64,000 nt of DNA, taken from assembly GCA_020080175.1 (NCBI GenBank), contig JAGHQL010000128.1, forward strand, positions 1 to 64,000, given 5' to 3'. Source of the stretch: Glutinoglossum americanum. Its lineage: Eukaryota; Ascomycota; Geoglossomycetes; Geoglossales; Geoglossaceae. A model generated the notes under the pieces. That model was not told the DNA's origin, made no database searches, and saw nothing but the letters and a program-made list of their open reading frames with translations. Positions 45,085 to 56,901 of this stretch are shown in pieces. Made by a program: the position numbers and the translations under genes. Within the stretch, counting starts at the first letter, position 1, and each line of letters opens with the position of its first letter.

Positions 45085-48000
45085 GGGCGTCGCTGCGGGC
45101 GGGCAAGCATCGCGGATGACATTCTGCGTGCTCCAGGGGGCTGCTGGGATTTTTATTCAGTTGGGGAGTTCTGGCTGGGTTTGGTATTAAATATGCGTGG
45201 AGGGCGGAAATCAGAAATGGGATCAAGATGGTCGGAGGGCTTCACTAGTTTTTTTCCTCAGTACCTTTGTACCCCTTGCTAGCGAGTTCGTAATCGTCAC
45301 GGATAATGCACTACAATTTTTGCACGGCCACCAGCCTCGCCTCACCATTGTGCAGTGAATAAGCGGGTGGGGGTTCCACACCTCAGCCTTTGGCCAACGC
45401 ACTCGACCTTTGTGACTGGATCTAGATTAGGAGTGGCTATGCAAACCGAACGATGGGCGTAGGAGGACCGAGATTCGAGCCGTCATGTTAAGCGCACTCG
45501 GCCGGGAGGTCTCGATTAAGGCTCGGTTGGACCTATTCGCCCGACTCGAGCATCCTCAGCAAAATATCTCCCCCTGTGGCGCACCGAGTCACGTGGGCTG
45601 ATATTTTCACCGGGGCGAAGGCTGGACTGGGCATCTGTAGCTAATGAGGCTGGTCATGCATTGGTCCGTAGAGGGAAGGTAGAGGGGTGCCGGGGGAGGA
45701 GTCCCCGGCTTAGGTGTTCTACGGAGTTGAATTAGCCTCTTCTTCTACGAGCGGGCTTGGGTGTGGCTGCGTTCTGCTTGTACGGTTGGGTACTTGATTG
45801 GAGGCTGCCGGTTCTTGCGGGCTGTGTAGGGCGGGTGTGCTAATACGGACGGGCTTGAGAGGACAGGGTGGAACGGTGGGGGACTGGTTAGCGTTATAAA
45901 GGGAGCGGGTACATATGTGAAGAACCAAGGGCTAGCGGGTAGAGGGGCTGTGGAACTAGTCGTTGCGCTGCATGTCTAGAGAACCGCAAACCCTCCACCG
46001 CGCTTCCAAACCGGTCCGGACACCTCGCCCGAGCCCTAACCCGCGCCGTGACTGCCTTTGCTTTCCGTTCACGCCTGGAGCTCGAGAGCCACAGCCGGGC
46101 TTGCGTATAGGCAACTCACCATCAACAGCACCGCCCCACCCTCCTCCAATTCAAGGCAAAAAAAACCCAAAAAAAAAGCTGGGAATCAAACACCACACCG
46201 CAAAGCACCTGTGAATTGAGTTCTCTAGACTATCTATATAGATTTTACCTCCAAAAGACACAAAAAACCGCATCCTTCGGCTGTAGCCAGGCCTGCAAAC
46301 CAGTCGCGATAGTAGTGCGGTGACAACCCCACGACATCACATCCCACACCGAGCCCACGACCCCCCCGCCCATCGGCAACGGCAATCCAGGTCCAGGCGT
46401 AGATGGCCGGTACCCAAACCCGCCATACCCAAACCCTACGGCACCGAAGGTGGCAGGGGTAGTCTAGGGGTTCTTACTCCGTGTTGGGGGCTGGGGAGGT
46501 TTAGTTCCGGCACGTCCGGGGTGCTTTGGTCCTGGAGCGGTAGGGGCGGTGTGTCAAGGCCAGCCAACCCGCCTGGCCGCGCCGCAGGTCTTTGCTGGGT
46601 AGGCGCGCCCCGCGTGTACCCTTCAAGCGGGAGAAGCTACCCGAATACACTCACGCTCTGGGAAAACGCCGCTCGGTTGGGGTAGTCTTGGTTTTCTCAA
46701 CTGGCGGGATTTGTGTTGGGGCATATTGGGCTGGCTAAATCAACCTCACCGCTGGCTTTACTGTCCTTTCTGGCGTGCACGGCTTTAACCTTGGCTGTTC
46801 TTTGGCGTTGGCCGGGAATATGATATGTAGGTCTCTGTTCGTGAGGTGGGCCCAAAGGATACGGGCGTGGAGCCCCTTTGGATGCCTAAGCACTTTGGAG
46901 TTTGCCCTAGCTGTAAGCCTACTCCGTCTGCTTGGGGTCAATGCCCTTGGGTATTCGGCCTAGTCATCTAGTCTCTGTTGCAGAATGCTCAGACACCGCT
47001 TTGTAGCACTCCTGAGTAGTTGAGCCGCGGAACGCCGCCCCCGCTACTTGTAAAGCCTCCCTTTTACATGGCTACCCGAAATAGCTGTGGCTCAGCTGAT
47101 CCACCCAATGCTCTCGCTACGCGTGCAAACGGAAAACCGATAGCGGGTATCCAAGCAGCGACGATGCTCTGCAGGTGAGCGTGGCAAACCACTACGAAGT
47201 TGCTCTGGCGAGGTTTTTTAAGCTCTAGGGAGGGACAGGGCAACGAGAAACGTGGGCATGCTGGATGAGAAGCCCGGGGTCGACAATAGGTCAATGGACA
47301 CACGGCATCTAGCAAGGCCAAAGGCGCCCAGGCAGCCTTATTAGGATCCGAAGTAGCGTGAAGAGGAACCCCCGCGGCCTAACTAGCCCAAATAGCCACA
47401 AAAATTCTTTTTTTTTTTTTTTTCCCCCGATACAGTACCTTGCTCAAGTTGGATAGACCAAAACGATACGTACAGAATAGGGTAAGCAGGGTAAGCGCAG
47501 AGGCGGCGGCCAGGGGTATTCGCGCTCTAAGCGAGCCCGGGGGACTCGACTAAAAACTCTGGCTAAATTTGACCCAAAGCACAAACTTATACCTACTACA
47601 CCACTATGGCTTATCGGTAGCGTGATGTTGCGGCGCGTGCCTGCAGGAGAAGGTAGGTATCGCAGTCAAGTAAAGTGCCAGAAATTATTAGAGTTTTCTA
47701 GAAAATTTTTATTTTTTGATTTTGAGAAAAAAGATTAAAATGATATTATTATTACAATCTTGTAGTTTTGTATATTTTTTCGACTAATGTATATAAGTAT
47801 ATTATAATTTAAAAAAACTAAATTGTTATTTGAATTAAAATATATATATATATATATATTTTGTATATATGATTCATTTATAATGTTTTATTAATTTAAA
47901 TATAAAATTTATATTTTTCCTTATTTACAATAAAATATTAAAAATTAATATTTAATATATTTTTAATTTTTTTTTGGAATTATTAAAATTATTTTACAAT

Positions 48001-48749
48001 TTTAAATATATATTTGTTAATTTCTGCAATTACATTTTAATTAAAATTATTCGATAGTATTAATATAATCATTTTATCTAATTTTTAACTTTGTTTATTG
48101 TTGGATTAGAGATAACACTTGAAAAATAGTTGAGGTTAAATAGTGGGAAAGTATAGTTTAGTAATTTGACTAACCTGGAAGTGGTGCGATTAGGATAATA
48201 GTACCAGAAGCAAATATTTAGCTGTGCTTTTGACTTACACCCTAGGAGGACCCTGTTTGGCACTGGAAAGTTCTCATATGCGTTGTACGTTTATCGCGCG
48301 TATGACCACTATATTATACTCATAGCCACTTCTTGATTGCAGCCTGCATCCTATATCGGTGCCTACATTGCAATTGGGCTAGCTTGTAGTTTGACATTGG
48401 CCACCTGCTTTCCTATGGGTTAGCCTGTAAGACATCTTGAGAGGCACTACCTAGACTCATCCAAGGTGTTCTCTCCTAGCGTAATTGTCTTTGATGTATG
48501 TGTTCGGTAATATCCTTCTTCGAGGGACAGGGGGATGTTTTGTTGTATGCAAGCTCAGCACTCCCTGGCCGTATGTTCTGGATTGGCATGGCCTGAGTAT
48601 CAACGGTGAAGAAAGTGGAGGACGCCGCTTTCTTTGAGTTATTAGTAAGCTCGATTATACATTCTCCTTCTGCATTCATCGCATGGTTTGCGTGACTGCC
48701 GGCGCTCTGCTATTGCCACCACTGTGACGAATTGTTAGACTCTGTACCC
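45085..48749. other. Gene-poor interval: low-complexity, possible decayed repeats, AT-rich island
   Basis: Over 3.6 kb no gene was recognised. Open frames at 45719-45928 (-), 45963-46214 (+) and 46320-46685 (+) are Pro/Arg/Ser-rich and mirror C-rich composition. Such sequence can remain from old mobile elements, but I found no terminal repeats, target duplications or enzyme motifs to name one. A T16-C5 tract lies near 47408-47428, and the AT-rich island (separate entry) follows. A 67-codon minus-strand frame (48476-48679) has ordinary composition but no family. Confidence 0.45.
47690..48110. other. Extremely AT-rich island, about 420 bp
   Basis: Composition changes sharply from about 50 percent GC to close to 85-90 percent A+T by eye. 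The island has a (TA)n run near 47848-47860 and many TTTTAAA/TATTTAAT words, then returns to normal near 48110. No open frame is meaningful. Candidates are a repeat mutated by RIP, a mitochondrial DNA insertion, or a structural or origin-like element. The sequence alone does not decide. Confidence 0.75.
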
Positions 48750-51700
48750 CTATACTTTATCTCGTCCTCCCTGCAACTCGATGCCCCACGCCTCCATCCC
48801 AACCCCAGTCACCACGACCTTCGCCCCTCTCTCGTCCCTCCTCCCTGCTACCATTCCCGAAACATCTGCTACTGACGTCCCTACGTTCCCCTCCCTCACG
48901 ATCTCCAGTCCCTCCTTGTCGTGCAACCCCACTGACCAGAGCTTAAGTCTTTGGTCGTTGCCCGATGACGCGAATAAGATCCGCTGGCGAGAATCTGCGG
49001 TATGGCTTGCAATTTGTGTAATTCCTGTTATGGCCGATGCGTGGGCTTTGGGGATTCGAGTTGTTGTTGAGGATGGGGAGGATTTGACGCTGTTGTTGTG
49101 GCTGAAGGTAATATGGGTTAGAGCGAGGGAATTGTCATCGCCGCCAGTTATTGCTAGGATAGACCGCGGAGAAGTTTGCACAACAGCCATCGATTTTACT
49201 GCGCTTTGATGAACCCGCGACCTCCAGTGCCATGCTACCGATCCGACACCGCCATTGTCGTCAACCTCTCCGAGACACCTCTTGTTCAGTAGGGTTGTCG
49301 TCCTCCATAAGGCAACATAGCCATCTGTTCCCGCCGTGAGTATGTAGGTATCGTTGCTGGTTTGTTGGTGGAAGACTTGCGTCAAGCAGCAGGTGGCATA
49401 TCGGCCTAGGAGAAGGAGTCGAAGGGTCTTGGGTCGCGGTAGGTAGCGATACGCCTATAGGATATTAGCAATAACATGCCCTAAGACTGTATATCACCTA
49501 CTTGCCTTGACGGTGGAATCTGAATAAACTGTCGTGATGACAAACCCCGCGTCTTTATCGCTCGATGTGCGGTCCCCCGCTGGTAAGGGATGGGGATTAC
49601 CGGCTATAAAACTCATAATGCGCAAATCCGGAAGCCCAGCCTTAACGGGACAGACGCACTCGCAGTAAACACCGATACCAAAACCCGGAATCCACCGGAC
49701 TCTCCAGATGAAGAGCTCCTCGAAACCCCCGCTGCTGATGAGATACCGACCACATTCAGTCCACTGGAGTTGCTGGATACCTGTTGTGTGCTTCTTGAAC
49801 GTGCCCAGAGACTTGAATGTCTCACCGCTGGTGCTCTCGGTGGAGGAGTCTTGTGTAAGCTCGAAAATGCGAATTGCTGTATCTTCAGCTCCAGTCGCCA
49901 GCAACTGTCGCTCTATTTTCTCCCCCGACCTCGAAACCATCGTCAATAGGGGTGAGATTGCTACCGCTTTAATCTCCCTCCCGTGGCCGCCACCCTTAAT
50001 AATGCGTTGGGAGTCGTCTGGCTGTATATGTAAGTTTAACTTTGAAGATTTGGTCCACACGAAAATGCCTCCCCCATTAGGCGAAGGCGAGAACGCCCAG
50101 TTTCTATGAGCGCCCCCGCACTCAACATTCATAATCTCGCACTCCCTTGATGCATTCCAGACGATGAAATTTTTGCTGCGGAAGCCAAATAGGGTTAGTT
50201 CATGGGTGAGAGGGCTAAAGTATGCTCCTTCGACCATTGGGCCGAATGGTGGGGCAGAGACGTGGACGGTCTCTAATGTTATATTTCGACTACTGTCTGC
50301 GACATTCTCTGATATTTGGTAGATAGAATACGTGCCGTTGCGCCCCGCGGTAAGAATATAGGTAGGGGAATCAGTAAGGGAATTGCTATATTCTGGGAGT
50401 GGAATTATAGTGGTAATCGCATCCACGCCATGTGCTCTCCGAAAACACGCTACGGGCGCTAATTTTGCACCACGATCTGGCATCTTACTTCTGTCGTAAA
50501 CCGCGAGCGCACCGCTTCGGGAGCCTAAGACGAGGTATTGTGTAGATGCGGTCCCCGCGCTCGTCACAACAAACGTCTCCGGGAGCCCGAGTATAGTTGT
50601 TGGAGAGTCCTCGGGATGTCTATCGAGCCCAACCACCGGCCAGCGAGATCGCTCTTGATTAGCTTCAAGGGTACTAAAATATGCTTCCCTGGAACCGATG
50701 CAAGTCACCAGAACTTGGAGGAGACCTGTGTACCATCAATATTAGATGTCACTTACATTACAAGATATCTTGCCCGTAGATTCTTCGTCACTACTCACAT
50801 GGTGAAAATACAGGAAATAGACCCGAGACTTTCCCGCTGACCTGGAATAGCAACCGCAGGTCTCTAAAAGAATGATCGTAGAGATACACGGTCCCGTCCG
50901 ACCCGGAAAGGAAGGCCGTTCCACTGTCGGGGTCACCCCCAAGGACCGAATAAGCCTTTAGTCTTTCTAGATATGCTAGTAGCTTGCATTTGATAACACT
51001 AGGAGAGGAGTTTTCATCTAGGTGCCTATGCGAATTTCTTTTCGTTCCGCTTGAGGTATCTATGCTGCAGAGGAAGGTCTTCCCTTGGGCCGTTGTGGCC
51101 AGGAAATCGGCCTGGCTCACAAACACGTAATCCTTAAAGCTGTCGGGGGGCACACTTCTTATATTCTGTGTTAGTTGGGAGCTTAGCGTCAGGGTTTCGC
51201 TAGCTCTATCTCTATTGCCGGCTCGGGAGCTTCCCTCGTGAGTTGCTGGGGGTGGTTTTGGAGGATCAACTTTCGTGATTTCACTATTGGGTACATTGGC
51301 CCCGGAGAGGATTTCAATACCTTCCACGCTCCATCCTACATCATCTTGTTGATTTAGAGTTGCTCCATCTCCGGCTGTCGGTAGACAAACTGTGGCGATC
51401 TTTCCGTCTGCGCCAGCAGTTGACACCAATAGTCTTGAACCCATCGCCATTACCGCCAGAGACCAGATGTTCTTCCCGCTATGCGAGTTGTATGTCTGTA
51501 CCAATTTTAAGAGTTTTGACGCAGCAGTATTGGAAGTGGTTTTGCCACCATATTTTAATGTCCACTGTCGACAAGTTGTATCTTCTGCAAACGACAGTAT
51601 GTGTATTTGGTGAGTATGGTGTCCAAACTCCAGATCTGTCGGTAAGAATCGGACACCCCAGACTCTGGATGAGTGACCCCAGCCGATGGCCACTAGGTTC

Positions 51701-52650
51701 TCGGATCCGGTCCAGCAATGCGGAGCCGGGCTATCAGCGGGTCTGAAACCTGTGCCAGCAGGGTCGCAGGGCTCTGCTTGGGACTCATTGCCAGAGGCAT
51801 ATTCAGCCGTAATGTCCCAAATTCTAATGGTGCGGTCATCACTGCAACTTGCTAGAAATCGTTTTGGACAACCCCCGCTTAAAGCTAGGGGTGGCGATAT
51901 CCGGACGCCAAAAATAGAGCCCTCATGGCCGGTAAGTGTGTAGTGCAGAAGAGTTCTTGATTCACTTGCACTGGCATGTGGGTTGGGTGAAACGGGGAAG
52001 CAACAAGACCATACAAGGATTTCACCGAATGCTGTGCCAGCAGCAACGAGGACACAGCTATCGGAAATCCAGAGGACATGAGCAGAATAAAGGATTGAGC
52101 GCGAGCTCGAGCCAATCGTGCGAATTTTTTGATCATTATGTAATGTGAGAAGATGGAGTGAATTATGCGCGGTTATTAAGGCTGCCCTCACGTGAGAGCC
52201 GCCCTCGTGCGGGGAGAAGCAAGCATCCAGTATCCAGTCCTGGGCGCTACAGCCAGGCCAGAGTCTAATGCCCACACGTGGGACAACTCCGAGATCTGGA
52301 GCATCGTCGAGATAGGAGATCTCTACTGCTCGTATGGAAGAGCCGCCCCAGAGTAGTACTCGGGCTGGTTGAAATGGAATGGCTCTTTCAATTTCAATCG
52401 CTATGCCGTGAATAGCCTGCGTTTTGAATATCCTTTGCTGCAGGAGAATACGAGCAGAACCATGTTCATAAATCTTCAGGAAAGGTCCCTCGCCTGCTAA
52501 AAGTAGACTCTTGTGGGCTTGTACGTGGAGAAATGACAATGCCGTCACCGGATTCAATATGCTCTCATGCTGGGCAAGCGGTCAGTTAGAGTGAATCGAC
52601 GGACATGCGGAGAATGCGCTGGCGCCACTCACTTCGAAGGCCTCAGCCAT
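48750..52650 (-). CDS. TRM734: WD40 protein Trm734/Rtt10 (WDR6), tRNA 2'-O-methylation cofactor
   Basis: Four exons join in frame: 52650-52633 (18 nt, MAEAFE), 52569-50799, 50725-49506 and 49454-48750 (1237 residues). The N-terminus HESILNPVTALSFL and a large double-propeller arrangement of WD repeats (LTGHEGSIFGVRISPPLALS, RFLASCSDDRTIRIWDIT, GWGHSSRVWGVRFLP, FAEDTTCRQWTLKYGG, LLVSTAGADGKIATVCLP) fit WDR6. This protein partners the Trm7/FTSJ1 methyltransferase for the wobble position 34. Its length fits the family. The last intron (49455-49505, 51 bp) begins with GC (GTCAAG|GCAAGT) because only this joins STVK to AYRYLP in frame. It is transcribed away from KMT6 across 490 bp. Confidence 0.9.
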
Positions 52651-53140
52651 TGGAATGTTCGAGGGCCTTGTTGGGAGGCAGACGGTTGGTGCAGACCTGG
52701 GCATATAATCCCGCTTATGTACTTTGTGCACGCTCTTTTCTTTTTTAGCCGCGCCAGCCAATAATTTCACACCACTACCGTCCTCTCCCCATCTTCCACT
52801 TCACTCACAGCTATCCATCAACCTTGCTGTCTAGAATTGCCTCAAGGGCCCCAAAATTTACAATCGCGTTGATTCTGATCCTGCTGTGCTGAGAAAGACT
52901 TTCGCTGAGTGCATTTAATTGGTAGGTGGCTATTCGCGTCATTGTCCTCGCCCCAAGTTTGTCGCGCTTCAAGTTCTGCAGGCACCCTCTAGCAGAGCTC
53001 TATTTCAAAGCTTCAAGTCACTTCTTTTATTCTTGTTGTTCCTCTGCGTTGTTTGCACCTTCTAAGTCTCCTTTTGACTCTCTTATTAGTGATTTCGCTG
53101 TTGCGGATGTGTTGTTGATTTTTCTTCGGACTCATTCATC
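52651..53140. promoter_or_regulatory. Divergent promoter region between TRM734 and KMT6
   Basis: The 490-bp spacer separates the two opposed start codons. The KMT6 side is T/C-rich, as in fungal leaders, and has short upstream open frames (for example from 52926). There is no clear TATA element. Confidence 0.5.
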
Positions 53141-56100
53141 ATGTCCAAGCGAGTCCCGCCTGAATTGCCCGCGACGATGAGGCAAAGTCAGACAAATGGG
53201 CGGAACGTAGTCGATCTGACACTGGACTCAGACTCGGATGATGTTGGCACCCGGATTCCACAGGCTATGAAAGGGCGGGACACCACTGGAAAAATGGCCA
53301 ACGTGAATTCTCGCCGCCCAAATGTGATCAGTTTGCTGGATGCGAGCGAGAATCGCCTAACCGCCCAAACGGTCGGTTTCAACGAAAAAGTAGGACAGAG
53401 AATCAGCGCCCTAACCAATGGCTCTGTACCTGCGACTATGTCGAGCCAGCGGGTTACTCTGGATCGTTGGCTTACTGCTGATACTGCTTCTTTTAAAACG
53501 CCGACTGCACCGATAGACATCGCAACGGCAATGGAGTTGGCTCACTCCCAGGATTCCGATACTGCGCGTTCCAGTGGAAGGAAGAGAAAACTTAATACCA
53601 AGTATACGAATGGGGATTGGGACGGCTTGAGCCCTGCAATCAAGGTGACTCCAGGCTTTCAGAATGGAGACACGGCGGGCTTGGAACGAGGTCCTCAATC
53701 TTCAAATGAAATAAGCGCAAAGCGAGCCCCTGGGCTGCAAAGCGCACAAGTCCTCGCCCAGCGGCAGGGGAGCCCAACGCCAATGAGATTAAGTATGCAA
53801 ACCCCCATGCGTATATCTACCGGAGGGCGCCTGAAAAGCCGCCCTACTGGTGAGCCCGGTTACTTGACCGGGTTTGGAAGTTCGTTAGACACCCCGCGTA
53901 CCGCAACGAAACTGTTATCTCCGATCGAGATGACCACTCTCCTGAGGAAATATTTGGCGGAGATTGCAGAAGATCATGATTACTTTGTCACGGTATGCCA
54001 AATATCGCATTCTCATTCAAAAAATAATTTATTTACGAAAGCGCTCTCGCTTGTTTGCTCCTAGGGAATGCTCCGGGACGATAACATGAGGCCTGCAAAG
54101 TTTGCAACTAGCTGTGGGAGGTTCTATTGCGGGCCAACTGAACATTTTGAGGCTGAGTCGCCCATAAAAGGAATGAAAGCAATCCAGTTCCCATCCATGC
54201 CAAAGGGACTCTATGACGCGTCCAAGTATGGGAAATTGAGTGCAACGGTCAGTGGACGCAGCAAACACAGTTGGACGGAAAGAGCTGACCAATTAGATCT
54301 GGAAGAGTCATAACTCAAAGCCAGTAGAATCGAGAATGATAGCCTCTCTCACCAAGCATTCAGCAACTACGGAGTTCGTGCCCAAATACAGTAGCTATAC
54401 TAGCCTCAGACGAAATGTGCTTGCTGAGGATGATGATAAACTGAGATACTTCCCTTACTTTGGTGATGACATCAATGATGGAGGCGCTCTTCAAGAACTA
54501 TACAGCGATTGGACGAAGAATCTACCTACTGTGCATCAAAGATCTGAGCAGGCTGCAATGTTTGCCGGCATTGCGGAGAAGTTCTTAGCTGAAACCGGGT
54601 TGTCATTTTATGATGCCGTTCACTACTTGATAGGAAACATCGAAACTATAGCCCCTCAAGCATCGAGTGTCGAGGAATTGGAGCAGGCAAAACGAGAACG
54701 GAAAAAAGCTGCTCTTTATCACGACTTCGAGCTCGAACCAGCTAAGCAAAAAGGCTATCTTGACAGTATCCCTCCGCTAACTCTCGCTGGGCTTGCAATG
54801 GCTCCTGCTGTCTGTAAGGCATGGAAGGATGCTACTACGATTAGCTTATGGGATGTAATCAAGGGCCGCGATGTTGGCGTTAATCCGGGGAAACAGAGCC
54901 AAAATGCCCCAGCGGCGCTGCATCAGAGGGCAGCTAATGGATACTACTCGATTGGGACAGTCTACTCCATGAAGTGCCTAATCTGCTTCGCGTCAGTTCA
55001 AAAACCCCCTCTGATCCGCTTTTATTCACGTTCTAACCTAGCGTCGTTTCAGGCACGAGTGCCCGGCTCACCGTAAGTACCAGGCTTGGAGATAGTCTAT
55101 CCAGATAGAGGAAACACTTGGGTGCATCCCGCTGACGAATGAGCAGATCATGTCTTTGAGTATTTGGGACTAGATGCCAAGAGTAATTTCATCCATCCTC
55201 TAATTGATAATTCGACGAGCCCATTTAGGAGCGATGAAGCATGCTCAAACCTTTGCTTTCTAAAAGTAGGTCAACCTAGTTCCTACCCACAATCTATCTG
55301 ACATAGTCCTTTATAGGGAGAAGTAAGCTTAGATCCTGCATCTAAGCCATGGTCAAGTGACCAGCTGGCGCTGTTCCAATCCTCGTTCGATGTTTGGAAG
55401 GATTTTGAACGAGCAGGCTGTCTCATGGCTCTTATGATTGACAGACCTTGTGCTGAAGTAGGTTCTGATGGGTTAAGTGCTGGAGCGTTTCTGACATCTG
55501 TCTTACTAGATTCATATGAAGATATCTGAGCAAAAGGCCAGCTCCGTAGATGCTTTGTCTGCTACGAAGCCCGAACTAAGTTCAGTGGATTCTCGGATTC
55601 AGCCCCTACCAAAGGAAGCGGTGGTAGGAGAAAAACGCAAGCGACCATCAAGGTTACTTGACCGAGATGACATTGGAAGCACCTCGCTGCACTCAGAACG
55701 GACAAATTTCCGGCCTTGCAGCCATGTGGGACCTTGCGCCAAGGATTGTAGGTGCGATTGCGTCGAAAACGAGGTTGTCTGTGAAAAGACCTGCCGCTGC
55801 CCCCCCGAATGCCCGCGTCGTTGGCGGGGATGCTCCTGTCTGAAAGGTGGTGCTAAGGTTTGTTCCGCCCAATCCTGTGAGTGCTTCAGGATGAACCGGG
55901 AATGCGACCCAGATCTTTGTGGCACCTGTGGCGCTATAGAAATACTAGATCCGGTCAACAGATATGATGACGAAATATGTCTCCGGAAGTGTACCAATGT
56001 AGCACTACAAAGAGACCGGCCTAAACGAACGCTGATTGGCGCAAGCAGACTTGCGGGGTATGGGCTTTTTATGGGTGAGCCCGCCAAGGCGGGGGAATTC

Positions 56101-56901
56101 TTGGGTGAATACAAGGGCGAATTAATTTCCAATGATGAAGCAGAACGGCGAGGTGTGGTGTATGATGTTCGTGGATTTTCGTATCTCTTTAATGTGAATG
56201 AAGGTGCGTATTTGAATTGCCATATCCTTTTCCTAGTGCTTACAGCCCGCAAATCATAGATCATGTTATAGATGCCAATCGGGCCGGGAACAAGTTTCGC
56301 TTTGTCAACCACTCTAGACTCGGAGAGAATTGTGCCCCAAGAGTGGTGTTTGCCAATGGAGTACATCGAATTGGCATGTACGCTCGACGCGACCTGGTGG
56401 TAGGAGAAGAGTTATATTTTAACTATAAGTGAGTGTTTTTCTGTTGGGTCTGAAGGACCGAGCGCACGCTAATACAACTTCAGTTATGGGGGCAAGTCGC
56501 TCAAATTTGTCCAAAAGGAAATCGATGCCCCCCTTGTACCTCCCATCGTAAAGCCCCGCTCACATAAAGCCGGCGGTGGTACGAGCCAATCGAAAGCAAA
56601 CAAGAAGAACGGCAAGAAAGGTGGCCCTCGACCTGGTGCGGGCCGTAAACCAAGCAATGATAATAGCCACACGGAAGGGGAGGGCAATGGCGCGGGGGGA
56701 GGGAACGCAGCACTCGATCTATACGAGTTTGTCGACACTGGTGCGAAATCCGATTCTGATGTTGCCGAGCTAGAAGACGCTTACGCCGAGACTTCACAGT
56801 ATGACTTTTCTGAAAGAAACTCTGAGGAAAGGGACAACGATCGTCTACTCAAGGGGAGGGATCATACTGAGCGGAAGAGGAAGCGGAGCAGGAAGGGTTA
56901 A
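53141..56901 (+). CDS. KMT6: Histone H3K27 methyltransferase, PRC2 catalytic subunit (Ezh2/KMT6, E(z) family)
   Basis: Nine exons join in frame: 53141-53992, 54065-54247, 54321-54991, 55053-55072, 55144-55265, 55317-55457, 55510-56203, 56260-56428 and 56484-56901 (1089 residues). The middle region has the zinc-binding YSMKCLICFAHECPAH, continuing across an intron as PDHVFEY, and the SANT-like KPWSSDQLALFQSSFDVWKD. From about 733 comes the Cys-rich CXC (pre-SET) domain (CSHVGPCAKDCRCDC, CRCPPECPRRWRGCSC). The SET domain follows (GASRLAGYGLFMGE, NHSRLGENC at about 911, GEELYFNYNYG), so the cofactor and catalytic motifs are complete. The basic tail includes an AT-hook-like GPRPGAGRKP. It lays the facultative heterochromatin mark that silences secondary-metabolite and effector genes in many Pezizomycotina. 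Exon 4 is only 20 nt. Confidence 0.95.

Noticed and set aside
45719-46685. A mobile element with gag-like Pro-rich frames
   Set aside because: No terminal repeats, target-site duplication, primer-binding site, zinc knuckle or polymerase/integrase motifs could be found, so no element is claimed.
54240-55320. KMT6 as a broken gene because of stops near 54311 and 55093
   Set aside because: Introns 54248-54320 and 55073-55143 plus a 20-nt exon give a continuous frame with conserved zinc-binding residues.
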